Below, piece by piece: positions 1 to 8,697 of a DNA stretch of 64,000 nt. Made by a program: the position numbers and the translations under genes. The notes beneath the pieces are model-generated. The model saw nothing but the letters and a program-made list of their open reading frames with translations. It had not been told where the DNA came from and did not search any database. The stretch's first letter is position 1; the number at the start of each line of letters is the position of its first letter. This DNA comes from Kumtagia sp963829135 (GTDB lineage: Bacteria; Pseudomonadota; Alphaproteobacteria; Rhizobiales; Rhizobiaceae): positions 620,001 through 684,000 of the forward strand of contig CAWHHO010000006.1 of the NCBI GenBank assembly GCA_963829135.1, read 5' to 3'.

Positions 1-588
1 GCGCACGACCGGATCGGCCAGCATCACGAGTTTCGCCTCGCGCGACGACGTAATACCCTGCACCAGAAGCAGTCGCGGTTCGCCTCCCGTCAGCTTGGCG
101 AGACGCGCTGTCAGCTCCGTGGCATGCGTCTGCACGGACGCATCGCCCATCCCACCCAGGATCTGCACGATGTATTTCGCCTTGGCGTTCCTGAATGGGT
201 GGATGTTGTCCACCATGCGCAGAAGGGTCTGGCTCCAGCTCGAAACGCCGATGATCTCGTCTTGCTGAAGGGTGGCTTCGAGGAAATGGGCGGCCGCCTC
301 GCCGATACGGGCCATGATGGCACCAACGCGATCTTCCGAACAGTCGATGACGATGGCCTCGGTCAGTCCGTAGCGTTCGCGCAATGCGGTCTCAAGCTCC
401 GCATACGTCCCCGGCGGCGGGATCACGGTCGTGCGGACGATGGCTTCCTGCTCCGCCCGCTTCAACATGCGCGACACGGTCGCCTGCGACATATGCATGG
501 TATCGGCAATCTCCGCCTGTCGCTTGCCTTCGACATGATACATCTGAGCGATGCGGGCAATCAGTCGTAGCTCGTTGATCCGTCCCAT
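1..588 (-). CDS. SorC/DeoR-type sugar-binding transcriptional regulator (3' end outside window)
   Basis: The frame stays open from an ATG at 588 to the window edge (196 codons), so the C-terminus is missing. The N-terminus reads MGRINELRLIARIAQMYHVE and is followed by a helix-turn-helix at about residues 20-45 (recognition part SQATVSRML, 34-42). The start of the SorC sugar-phosphate-sensing domain follows (residues ~60-196, with LGGMGDA and a Thr/Glu-rich stretch). Regulators of this family bind a phosphorylated sugar and control their own catabolic operon. It is the last gene of the leftward operon, 20 nt after the FGGY kinase, so its effector is probably that kinase's product (inference). 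The 20-nt gap contains an inverted repeat sharing nine bases with a site in front of the transport operon. Family assignment is firm; the ligand is unknown. Confidence 0.85.
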   Translation of the reverse strand, partial: MGRINELRLIARIAQMYHVEGKRQAEIADTMHMSQATVSRMLKRAEQEAIVRTTVIPPPGTYAELETALRERYGLTEAIVIDCSEDRVGAIMARIGEAAAHFLEATLQQDEIIGVSSWSQTLLRMVDNIHPFRNAKAKYIVQILGGMGDASVQTHATELTARLAKLTGGEPRLLLVQGITSSREAKLVMLADPVVR

Positions 589-601
589 GCGCAACTCCGG
601 A

Positions 602-615
602 TGAATTTTTATTCA
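602..615. promoter_or_regulatory. Inverted repeat TGAAT-TTTT-ATTCA, candidate SorC-type operator
   Basis: Perfect 5-bp arms around TTTT lie between the kinase stop codon and the regulator start. Read on the minus strand (616 to 601) the site begins GTGAATAAA. The same nine bases occur at 4090-4098 in the divergent promoter region. The position suggests autoregulation, but no binding data exist and an AT-rich arm of this length can arise by chance. Confidence 0.35.
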
Positions 616-2080
616 CCCTTAGATGAAGGAAGTTCCATGGTCGAGCGATGGATTGCGTCCTGCCAAACGAGAAGCCGCATCGCCGCGTCGGACGCTTGAG
701 CAATCAATGGATTGCTGGCACGCGGCAATGCAGCGATCGCTTCCAGATTTGACCAGACACCTAGCGAAAGTCCGGCCAAGATAAGCGGCGCCGAGCGCCG
801 ATGCCTCTGGCGTGTCACATTGGATGATGGTGCGGTCAAGAATGTCCGCAACGCTCTGCATCAGGAAGGTGTTCTTGCTGGGCCCGCCGTCCACATAGAG
901 GCGACCCAGCGGCGTGGGAGATTGAGCCGACATCGCCGTAACGACGTCGTGAACCTGAAAGGCCATGGAGTCCGTTACGGCACGCGCCAACTGGGCGCGG
1001 GTGGTGTTGAAGGTGATGCCTGAGAACAGCGCGCGCGCGTCGGCGTGCCAATAGGGTGCTCCCAGGCCAACGAAGGCCGGCACGAAGCCCGGGCCGTCGG
1101 CGGCGGCCGTTGCAGCAAGATCGGTGAGGGCCTGCACGTCGGGCAAGCCAAGCATATCCGCCATCCACGGCAGCGCCGCCGCCGAAACAAGAATGTTCCC
1201 CTCGAAGGCGTAAGTCGGCGTGCCCTCAATGGACCAGGCGATTGTCGTGGTGATGCCGCGTTCCGGTGGGATGAAGCGTGGCAGCGTCGTCATGATCGAC
1301 GAGCCGGTTCCAAAGGTTACTTTGCCATCGCCGGGGCTGAATGCACCATGACCGAAGAGAGCGGCATGGCTGTCGCCTATCGCAGAAGCGATAGGGATGC
1401 CGTCTCGCAGACCTGGCACGTTCTTTGTAACCCCGAAGTGGGAAGCACTGTCGCGGACCTCCGGCAACATCGCTTTCGGTACGCCGAAGAGGTGGCAGAG
1501 TTCATCGCTCCAGACCCGGCGATTGAGATCGTAGAGTTGGCTCCGTGCTGCATTGGCGGCATCGCAGGCATGGACGGCGCCGTCCGTCAGGCAATGGATC
1601 AACCAGGCATCGATCGTGCCAAGACGGGCATGGTGTCCTGCCGGAACGCGGTCCAGCAGCCATTTCATCTTGGGGCCGGGAAACATCGGGTCGATAGGCA
1701 AGCCGGTGAGTGCCTGGACCCTCGGCGCATGACCCGCTGCAATCAACTCGGCGCAGGCCGGCGCTGTACGGCGGCATTGCCAGCTTACCACCGGACCAAG
1801 CGGCATCCCAGTGATGGCGTCCCATGCGGTGACCGACTCGCGTTGGTTGGAAATCGCGATCCCGATGATGTCGACGGCCGGTCCCGGCTTGCAGGCAAGC
1901 AGCAATCGAATCCTGCACCGATTCCCAGATACGGAGGGGACTTTGTTCAACCCAGCCAGGCTGCGGATGTTCGATGCCGACCGGAGACGAGCCACGCGAC
2001 AGGATCTCCCCAGTCGTCGAGACAAGAACAGCCTTGGAGTTGGTGGTGCCCTGGTCAATGGCAAGAATTGCGGTCGTCAT
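609..2080 (-). CDS. FGGY-family carbohydrate kinase (glycerol kinase-like), two frameshifts
   Basis: Phosphorylates a ketose or polyol with ATP. The start is ATG 2080 with GGAG upstream. The N-terminal phosphate-binding motif DQGTTNSK is at residues 9-16. The frame then shifts near 1883-1886 (GGG in GCCGGGACC, minus strand), continues with IIGIAISNQRES, FGTGSSIMTTL and YVDGGPSKNTF, and shifts again near 774-778 to finish with LAGLSLGVWSN and stop TAA at 609-611. Removing one base at each site restores about 490 codons, the normal length for the family. The pieces lie in the expected order with no missing segment, so sequence error is more likely than decay. It is preceded by the split transketolase genes and followed by the regulator, so its product is probably the transketolase substrate. 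The true sugar cannot be read from sequence. Confidence 0.85.
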
Positions 2081-2164
2081 GGCAGCTCCGGCAGACGGAA
2101 AAATTGGGGCGCAGCACAGGGGCCAATTTTTGCCGCGCCCCGAAGCATCATCCGATCATCGAAA

Positions 2165-3133
2165 TCATGCCCGAGAAGATTTCCGGGCAATCAGAGCGAT
2201 GGCCGCTTCGGCGATGGCGGAAGGGGCCATGCCGAATTCGTCCAGAAGGAACTCTGCCGAACCGGTGGGCGCGAAGATGCCAGGTACACCGAGTATCTTC
2301 ATCGGCACCGGGGCTTCCGCCACGACCACTTCAGCAATCGCCGACCCTAGCCCACCGAACGTGGAATGCTCTTCCGCGGTAAGAATAGCGCCGGTGTCGC
2401 GAGCGGCCGACACTACCGCCTCGACATCGATCGGACGGACTGTTGCCATGTTCAAGACGCGTGCCTCGATCCCTCGTAAGGCCAGCAGATCTGCCGCCTT
2501 GCTTATGCGATGTGTCAAAGTACCATTGGCGATCAGCGTAATCGCATCGCCATCACGCAATAGGTTGGCCTTGCCCACCTCGAATTTGTGCCCGGCTGGA
2601 AGGACGTCCGGTACGCCCACGCGCGAAAGGCGCAGGAACACAGGCCCATCGTAGGATGCGGCCCACTCGACCGCGGCGGCCGTCTCGATTGAATCACATG
2701 GTGCGATCACCGGCAGGTTCGGCAACACGCGCAACCAGGCGAAATCCTCGATGGAATGATGCGTCGGGCCAAGCTCCCCGTAGGCCATTCCGGACGAGAT
2801 TCCCACGAGCTTCACATTGGCATTCGAATAGGCGATGTCAGCCTTGATCTGCTCCAGCGCGCGCCCTGTCAGGAAACAGGCGGCGCCGCAGACGAAGGGC
2901 AGGAGGCCCCCATTGGCAAGTCCGGCACCAACTCCTACCAAATTCTGTTCTGCAATGCCCACATTCACCAACCGCTCCGGCCACTTGGCTTTGAAAGCGC
3001 CCAATTTCGACGAACCAACCGAATCATTGCAGACCGCCACAATCCTGGCGTTGTCGGCGGCAAGGCGTTCAAGCGTGAAAACGAACGAGTCACGGCAATC
3101 GTGCAGTTTGGTGGACGGAGTTACGGCGTTCAT
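2165..3133 (-). CDS. Transketolase-like protein, C-terminal (pyrimidine-binding/C) subunit
   Basis: 322 residues corresponding to the second half of a transketolase: the pyrimidine-binding domain (residues ~10-180, with VGIAEQNLVGVGAGLA and the conserved glutamate) and the transketolase C domain (~190-310). The preferred start is ATG 3133, which overlaps the upstream stop as TGATG and has GGAGG before it; an in-frame TTG lies one codon earlier. Split transketolases need both subunits to bind thiamine diphosphate and move a two-carbon ketol unit. In other bacteria such pairs act on unusual sugar phosphates such as apulose 4-phosphate (AptA/AptB), but pentose-phosphate specificity is also possible. 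An 84-nt gap separates it from the kinase gene. Confidence 0.88.
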   Translation of the reverse strand: MNAVTPSTKLHDCRDSFVFTLERLAADNARIVAVCNDSVGSSKLGAFKAKWPERLVNVGIAEQNLVGVGAGLANGGLLPFVCGAACFLTGRALEQIKADIAYSNANVKLVGISSGMAYGELGPTHHSIEDFAWLRVLPNLPVIAPCDSIETAAAVEWAASYDGPVFLRLSRVGVPDVLPAGHKFEVGKANLLRDGDAITLIANGTLTHRISKAADLLALRGIEARVLNMATVRPIDVEAVVSAARDTGAILTAEEHSTFGGLGSAIAEVVVAEAPVPMKILGVPGIFAPTGSAEFLLDEFGMAPSAIAEAAIALIARKSSRA

Positions 3134-3942
3134 CAAAGGGCCTCCGAAAGCTCAGCCACGGCGAGCTCGTATTGTTCGGCATTCGGCACTTTGTGGTGCC
3201 AGTCAACTTTGTCCTGCATAAAGGAGATGCCCTGGCCCTTGTTGGTATGAGCCACGATGCAATGCGGACGCTTTCCGCGTCGCTCAAGCGCAGGAACAAT
3301 CTCCGCCAGGTCGTTGCCATTGATCTCGGTGACATCCCAACCAAATGCTTCAAGCTTGGAGGGGAAGGGCGCCATATTGTTGGTGTCCCTTAGAGCAGCG
3401 CCCTGCTGGAAGCGGTTGTGGTCAATGATCAGTGTCAGATTGTCGAGGTCAAACTGTGCGGCCGCCGAAATCGCCTCCCAATTCGACCCCTCCTGCATCT
3501 CCCCGTCGCCGGTCATGACGTAGGTGTGATAGTGCGCACCGGTCAGTTTGGCTGCCTTGGCGATACCGACGGAAACCGGCAGGCCATGACCGAGAGGGCC
3601 GGTATTCGTCTCCACGCCGGGAACTTTGTTGCAGTTTGGGTGTCCGTTCAGCCGTGAATACGGCTTCAGGAAGGTGCTGATCTCTTCCTCGGGAAAGAAG
3701 CCACGCTTGGCAAGAGTCACGTAGAGCGCCAGCGCGACATGGCCCTTCGAAAGAACGAAACGGTCGCGGTCGGGATGCTTGGGCTGATCGGGCCAAATGC
3801 GCAGAACGCGGAAATACAGTGCTGTCAGAATGTCGATGGCTGACATCTCGCCGCCAATATGCCCGGCACCTGCCTCGAACACTGCCTGCAGATCGCGTCG
3901 GCGAATTTGACGCGCGATACGGTCCAGATCGTTCGGTTGCAT
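3133..3942 (-). CDS. Transketolase-like protein, N-terminal (ThDP/Mg-binding) subunit
   Basis: 269 residues matching the first half of transketolase. The ThDP/Mg motif starts GDGEMQEGSNWEA and ends about 30 residues later at IDHN; GHVALALY and NTGPLGHGLP are further family signatures. I chose ATG 3942 (MQPNDLDRIARQ) because GAGGGA lies five bases upstream and homology starts here; the open frame extends to 3993 through weaker starts. It is the first gene of the leftward operon (this subunit, the C-terminal subunit, kinase, regulator). Two adjacent half-size genes in place of one about 660-residue enzyme are typical of dedicated catabolic transketolases rather than the housekeeping enzyme. Confidence 0.88.
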   Translation of the reverse strand: MQPNDLDRIARQIRRRDLQAVFEAGAGHIGGEMSAIDILTALYFRVLRIWPDQPKHPDRDRFVLSKGHVALALYVTLAKRGFFPEEEISTFLKPYSRLNGHPNCNKVPGVETNTGPLGHGLPVSVGIAKAAKLTGAHYHTYVMTGDGEMQEGSNWEAISAAAQFDLDNLTLIIDHNRFQQGAALRDTNNMAPFPSKLEAFGWDVTEINGNDLAEIVPALERRGKRPHCIVAHTNKGQGISFMQDKVDWHHKVPNAEQYELAVAELSEAL

Positions 3943-3964
3943 GATTCCCTCGTGCATAAATATC

Positions 3965-3982
3965 CAACTACACATATAGTTG
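3965..3982. promoter_or_regulatory. Inverted repeat CAACTA-N6-TAGTTG upstream of the transketolase operon
   Basis: Perfect 6-bp arms separated by six bases, ending 23 nt upstream of the transketolase start. An operator or leader element for the leftward operon is plausible. The motif was not seen elsewhere in the divergent region. Confidence 0.3.
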
Positions 3983-4089
3983 CACAATGACACCGCGAGT
4001 CAAGCCGAATTCGCTAGATGCTGGGCAAATGACTGCCATAATAAGGTTGACATGGCGGACTTTGATGATGTACGAATTTACAGACGCCA

Positions 4090-4111
4090 GTGAATAAATA
4101 TGCTTATTTAT
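4090..4111. promoter_or_regulatory. Candidate operator: GTGAATAAA plus inverted repeat ATAAATA-TGCT-TATTTAT
   Basis: A perfect 7-bp inverted repeat (4094-4111) overlaps GTGAATAAA (4090-4098), 29 nt before the permease ATG. GTGAATAAA recurs in front of the SorC-type regulator gene (minus strand 616-608). Sharing a motif between the regulator's own upstream gap and the divergent transport promoter is what one expects of its operator. This is inference only. Confidence 0.4.
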
Positions 4112-4139
4112 CGGCTGAAGCAGGGATAGGGAGGACGCC

Positions 4140-5117
4140 ATGCTTGCGACACCGATGGAAACGCCGCGCAGCGTGGTCAGCGGAATTTTTGGATCGATGC
4201 GAGGCGCGACTGGCCCTTTGATCGGCCTGATATTGCTTTGCCTGTTCCTAACCGTCGCGACGGACAAGTTCCTTTCTGTCAGAAACTTCCTCAACATCCT
4301 TGATCAGATCACCGTACTGGGCGTGATGGCCGTCGGAATGACCATGGTCATTCTGATTGGTGGCATCGACCTCGCAGTCGGCTCGGTCATGGCGCTGGCG
4401 ATGATGGTTCTGGGCTATCTGAACGTGTCCGCGGGCGTGCCGATGATGTTTGCTATCCCGTTGGCCCTGCTTGCTGCTTCAACGAATGGCTTGATCGCCG
4501 GCATTCTCATAACGCGCTTCAAGGTGCCGGCATTTATCGCGACGCTCGCCATGATGTCGATTGCGCGCGGGTTGGCCAACATGATTACAGACGGCCAGCA
4601 AATCATCGGCTTTCCGGCCTGGTTCAACACGATGGCTATCGTGCGCTTTGGCGGTTTCCTGACGCTGACGGTCGCGGTGATGTTGGTCGTGTTTGTCATT
4701 GGTCTGCTGTTCCAGCGGTATCGGCACGGCGGGCGTGTCCTCTACGCCATCGGCGGAAACCCGGAAGTCGCCCGGCTCGCCGGGATCGATGTCCAACGCG
4801 CGACCATCCTTGTCTATATCGTCTGCAGCTTCCTGGCGGGCCTTGCCGGCATGGTCCTGGCCGCACGCCTGGACTCGGTTCAGCCATCATCGGGCATGTC
4901 CTATGAACTCGACGCCATCGCTGCTGTGGTCATTGGAGGCACGTCGCTTTCCGGCGGCACGGGCGGGATCGGCGGCACCATCATCGGCGTGCTCATTATC
5001 GGGGTACTGCGCAATGGTCTCAACCTGCTTAGCGTTTCGCCTTTCATGCAGCAGGTCATTATCGGCGCGGTCATCGTCCTCGCTGTAACAGCCGAAACGT
5101 ATCGCAAGCCAAAGTAG
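4140..5117 (+). CDS. Sugar ABC transporter permease (RbsC/BPD_transp_2 family)
   Basis: 325 residues, strongly hydrophobic with about eight to ten membrane segments. It carries the family motif YELDAIAAVVIGGTSLSGG near residue 255 and GMTMVILIGGIDLAVGS near residue 63. The start is ATG 4140 with AGGGAGG five bases upstream. It is the first gene of the rightward transport operon (permease, binding protein, ATPase, dehydrogenase), an unusual order since ribose-type operons usually start with the ATPase or binding protein. It would sit in the inner membrane as a homodimer with the ATPase. Substrate is probably the sugar or polyol degraded by the divergent operon. Confidence 0.92.
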   Translation: MLATPMETPRSVVSGIFGSMRGATGPLIGLILLCLFLTVATDKFLSVRNFLNILDQITVLGVMAVGMTMVILIGGIDLAVGSVMALAMMVLGYLNVSAGVPMMFAIPLALLAASTNGLIAGILITRFKVPAFIATLAMMSIARGLANMITDGQQIIGFPAWFNTMAIVRFGGFLTLTVAVMLVVFVIGLLFQRYRHGGRVLYAIGGNPEVARLAGIDVQRATILVYIVCSFLAGLAGMVLAARLDSVQPSSGMSYELDAIAAVVIGGTSLSGGTGGIGGTIIGVLIIGVLRNGLNLLSVSPFMQQVIIGAVIVLAVTAETYRKPK

Positions 5118-5240
5118 CGAATTTTCACCCGGCGGCCAAGGTGGCACCGGGTGCGGAAGACGGTCAGCAATAATGCGGGCCGGCATACGAAAGGGTCTCC
5201 TGCCAGGCAGGACCCATTAGTCAACTTGGAGGAACAAGCT

Positions 5241-6179
5241 ATGAAACTTTCCAACCTGCTGATGGCGGCGACTGCCGCTGCAGTTTTGATGTCGCCATTG
5301 GGCGTGTCCGCCGCAGAGGTCAAGAAGATTGGCCTTGCCGTTCCGAATCTTCAGGCCGACTTCTTCAACCAGATCAAGCTGGGCGTCGAGAAGTATGCAA
5401 AGGAGAAAGGCATCGAAGTCATCGTCGTTGACGCGAAGAACGATACGGCTACGCAGGTCAGCCAGGTGCAGGACCTGATGACCCAGGGCATCGACGCTTT
5501 CATCTATATCCCCGCCGGTGCCGCGGCAGCTGCCGTACCTACCCGGCTTGCCCGCGATGCCGGTATTCCGGTGATCAACGTGGACCGTGTTCCAGAAGGC
5601 GCGCCAGGAGATACATTCATCGCCGGCGAGAGTGTCGAATCCGCCTATGCAGTCTGCAAACATATCATCGAAAAGGCCGGCGGTTCCGGCAAGATGGCGA
5701 TCATCCACGGTCAGAAGGGCACGACCCCGGAAGTCGACCGTTTCACCGGATGCAAGCGCGCCATTGACGAGAACAAGGGCGTGGAACTGGTCGACCAACA
5801 GTGGAGCGCCATGTGGTCTGCCGACGAGGGCTTTACGATCGCGCAGAACATGTTGCAGGCCAATCCCGACATCACCATAATCTTCGGGCAGGCCGATGGC
5901 CTGGCGATGGGTGCGGCCAAGGCGGTTGACGTTGCCAACCTCTCCGACAAGGTCATCATCGGCGGTTACGATGGCGACGTCTCGGCTCTCGAATACCTGG
6001 CCAAGTGCAAGGGACCTTACATCGCGACCGCGACGCAGAGCACACAGAAGATGGGCGTGCTCGCAGTCGAGTCCGCGCTTGCGGTGGCCGCTGGCCAGAA
6101 GGTTGAAGAGCGCCAGACCCCGAATGCCGTGCTGACGACCTGCGAGAATGCTCCGGAATTCGTGAAGAGCCACCCGTAA
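5241..6179 (+). CDS. Periplasmic sugar-binding protein (RbsB-like, Peripla_BP_4)
   Basis: 312 residues starting at ATG 5241 behind TTGGAGGAA. Residues 1-24 form a signal peptide (MKLSNLLMAATAAAVLMSPL, cleavage near VSA-AEV). The mature part has the ribose-binding fold pattern: IGLAVPNLQADFFNQIKLGV, DAKNDTATQVSQVQDLMTQG, IPVINVDRV and IIFGQADGLAMGAAKA. It delivers the sugar to the permease. The open frame extends 30 codons further upstream, but that segment lacks signal-peptide character and is rejected as the start. Ligand unknown; the arrangement with a SorC regulator and split transketolase favours an unusual pentose, branched sugar or alditol. Confidence 0.92.
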   Translation: MKLSNLLMAATAAAVLMSPLGVSAAEVKKIGLAVPNLQADFFNQIKLGVEKYAKEKGIEVIVVDAKNDTATQVSQVQDLMTQGIDAFIYIPAGAAAAAVPTRLARDAGIPVINVDRVPEGAPGDTFIAGESVESAYAVCKHIIEKAGGSGKMAIIHGQKGTTPEVDRFTGCKRAIDENKGVELVDQQWSAMWSADEGFTIAQNMLQANPDITIIFGQADGLAMGAAKAVDVANLSDKVIIGGYDGDVSALEYLAKCKGPYIATATQSTQKMGVLAVESALAVAAGQKVEERQTPNAVLTTCENAPEFVKSHP

Positions 6180-6209
6180 TCCGGTTCCACACGGAAAGGC
6201 AGCAGTGCC

Positions 6210-7698
6210 ATGACCACCCAGTCTCCCATCCTGTCGCTCCGAGGGATTCAGAAATCCTACGGTCCGATCAAGGTGTTGCACGGCGTCAATTTCGACGTGT
6301 ATCCGGGAGAGGTTGTGGCGCTGCTTGGTGAAAACGGTGCCGGAAAATCGACGCTGTCAAACGTCATTTCCGGCACTGTCCAGCCTTCGGCAGGTGACAT
6401 GACTTGGCATGGGGCACCCTATGCCCCTGCCAACCCGCGTGCCGCGATGGACGAGGGCGTCGGCATGATCCATCAGGAGCTGAAATTGCTCCCGAAGCTG
6501 TCGATCGCGGAGAATATCTTCGTTGGCCGCTACCCAATGAAGGCCGGCCGGATAGACCGCAGAGGCTATGGAAGAACGCGCGCGCGCCGGCTTGCATCGC
6601 CTCGGACTTGATATCTCGCCCGACCGACTGGTCGAAGGGCTGTCGACCGGAAAACAACAACTGATCGAGATCGCCAAGGCACTTACACTCAATGCTCGGC
6701 TGCTGATCCTCGACGAGCCTACCGCTGCCTTGGGCGGCGAGGAAACTCAGTTGCTGTTCCAGCAGATCGAACGCCTGAAATCGGAAGGCGTGGGCATCGT
6801 CTACATTTCGCACCGGCTTGAGGAAATAAGGCAGATCGCCGACCGGATCGTCGTGATGCGCGACGGCGCCAAGGTGCAGGAATTCGACAGTGGCAACGTT
6901 CCCGTACGCACCATCGTCGAAGCGATGGTCGGTCGCTCACTCGAACGAATGTTTCCTTCCTTGCCCACGCCCACGGATGAGGTGACCCTTGAAGTACGCA
7001 ACCTCGCGTCGCCTACCAATGAGTTTCGCGACATCAGCTTCTCCGTTCACAAGGGAGAGATTCTTGGCATTGCGGGCCTCATGGGTGCCGGGCGAACTGA
7101 ACTTGTCCGCGCGATGACCGGAGCCGATCCCATCTCCCGCGGAGAGGTCCTGCTGCGTGGCAAGGCCGTCACACCCCGATCGCCGATAGATGCGATTCGC
7201 AACGGCATTGTCCTCGTGCCTGAGGATCGGAAGCTCCAGGGCGTGGTTCTCGAACATTCGATTGCGGAGAATATCGGCTACGCCAACCTTGGTGAGATTG
7301 CCCGAAAGGGCTGGATCTCTTCGCGCCGTCTGCATCAGTTCGCCGACGGATACATCAAGAAGTTCGGAGTCAAGGGCCGCGGCCGGCAGAAAGCGGGCGA
7401 GCTTTCTGGGGGCAACCAACAGAAAGTGGTTCTGGCGAAGTGGTTGGCCCGCAAGCCGCAGGTCGTGATCCTGGACGAACCGACGCGTGGCATCGATGTG
7501 GGCGCCCGGTCTTCGATCTACGATCTGATTATCGATCTGGCCCGCGAAGGTGTCTCGGTAATCGTGGTCAGTTCGGATCTTGAGGAAGTTCTCGGGGTCT
7601 CGAACCGCGTCATGGTCATGGCGCAAGGCAAACAGGCGGGGATCCTTGATCGCAAGGACGCAACCGACGTCTCGGTCATGGAACTCGCGACCATCTAA
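6210..7698 (+). CDS. Sugar ABC transporter ATP-binding protein (RbsA-like), frameshifted
   Basis: Two-domain ATPase of about 496 codons, split by one surplus base near 6564-6565 (AGAGGCTATGG). The first frame holds Walker A GENGAGKS (residues 40-47) and the Q-loop MIHQELKLLP. The second frame resumes at EERARAGLHRLGLD with the signature LSTGKQQLIEIAKAL and Walker B LLILDEPTAAL. The second nucleotide domain has a degenerate P-loop (GLMGAGRTEL) and the signature LSGGNQQKVVLAKWLA, typical of RbsA-type proteins. Deleting one base restores the normal length. The gap to the dehydrogenase is 15 nt. The protein is either intact with a sequence error or inactivated; the family context favours error. 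Confidence 0.9.
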
Positions 7699-7713
7699 CC
7701 AAGGTGAGCATTT

Positions 7714-8503
7714 ATGTCCGATATCCGACTCAACGCGCCGAAAATGTTCGATCTTTCCGGTAGCGTCGCACTGGTGACGGGCGCGGGTAGCGGCATCGGC
7801 CAGCGTATTGCAATGGGGCTGGCGCAATGTGGGGCGGATGTTGCACTGCTTGATCGTCGCACTGATGATGGATTGGCGAAAAACCTCCGATTTCATAGCG
7901 GTCACCGGACGGCGGAGCATCCGGATTGCTGCGGATGTGACGAGCGGGGCTGCCCTGAACGAGGCGGTCGAGCGCGCCGAAGCTGAGCTTGGGCCGCTTA
8001 CGCTTGCCGTCAACGCAGCCGGCATCGCGAATGCCAATCCGGCTGAGGACATGGAGGAAGCCCAGTTTCAGACGATGATCGACATCAACCTCAAGGGCGT
8101 TTTCCTGTCGTGCCAGGCGGAAGCGCGCGCGATGATGAAGAACGGACGCGGCTCGATCATCAACATCGCCTCGATGTCAGGTGTGATCGTGAACCGTGGC
8201 TTGAACCAATGCCACTACAACGCGTCGAAAGCCGGCGTCATTCATCTTTCGAAGTCGCTGGCGATGGAGTGGGTTGGCCGTGGCATTCGCGTCAACACCA
8301 TTAGTCCTGGCTACACGGCCACCCCTATGAACACGCGTCCGGAAATGGTGCACCAAACCAAGCTGTTCGAAGAGCAGACACCGATGCAGCGAATGGCTAC
8401 GGTTGACGAGATCGTCGGCCCCGCCGTCTTCCTTCTTTCGGACGCAGCGAGCTTCGTTACGGGCGTGGACCTGCTGGTCGACGGCGGTTTCTGCTGCTGG
8501 TAG
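7714..8503 (+). CDS. Short-chain dehydrogenase/reductase, probable sugar or polyol dehydrogenase, frameshifted
   Basis: Classical SDR of about 263 codons. The cofactor motif TGAGSGIG is at residues 22-29, NAAGIANANP follows the fold, the catalytic serine lies in NIASMSG, and the Tyr-Lys pair is in HYNASKAG. It ends with DLLVDGGFCCW. One surplus A in the run at 7879-7883 shifts the frame; with four As the protein reads AKTSDFIAVTG continuously. The N-terminus (MSDIRLNAPKMFDLSG) resembles polyol or sugar dehydrogenases. As last gene of the transport operon it probably oxidises the imported alditol or reduces an aldose to produce the substrate of the FGGY kinase (inference). Confidence 0.88.
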
Positions 8504-8697
8504 GGGGCCGCGCCCGAAAAAGGGGCCCGTTGAATTCCGCCAAGGGAAATCAATATCAAGATTCTCAATGGGCGAAATCGCCACGGGCGGTGATTCAGGA
8601 GCCCGCGAGCGCTTCCATCAATTGGCAGGATTAGCAGGTCCGGAAAATGCCGGACCTCTCGTCTTTACGGCAGCAGTGCAGGCGGATGCCTCGACCG

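Noticed and set aside
1045..2382. 445-residue open frame on the plus strand
   Set aside because: Antisense of the FGGY kinase and transketolase genes; no domain and composition typical of a high-G+C shadow frame.
3133..3993. Longer N-terminus of the transketolase N-subunit from 3993
   Set aside because: The added residues (MSLCNYMCSWIF) are not family-like and would cover the inverted repeat; ATG 3942 has a good ribosome-binding site.
8504..8560. GGGGGCC...GGGGCCC as a terminator between the SDR and the giant gene
   Set aside because: Only about five base pairs can form and no T-run follows.
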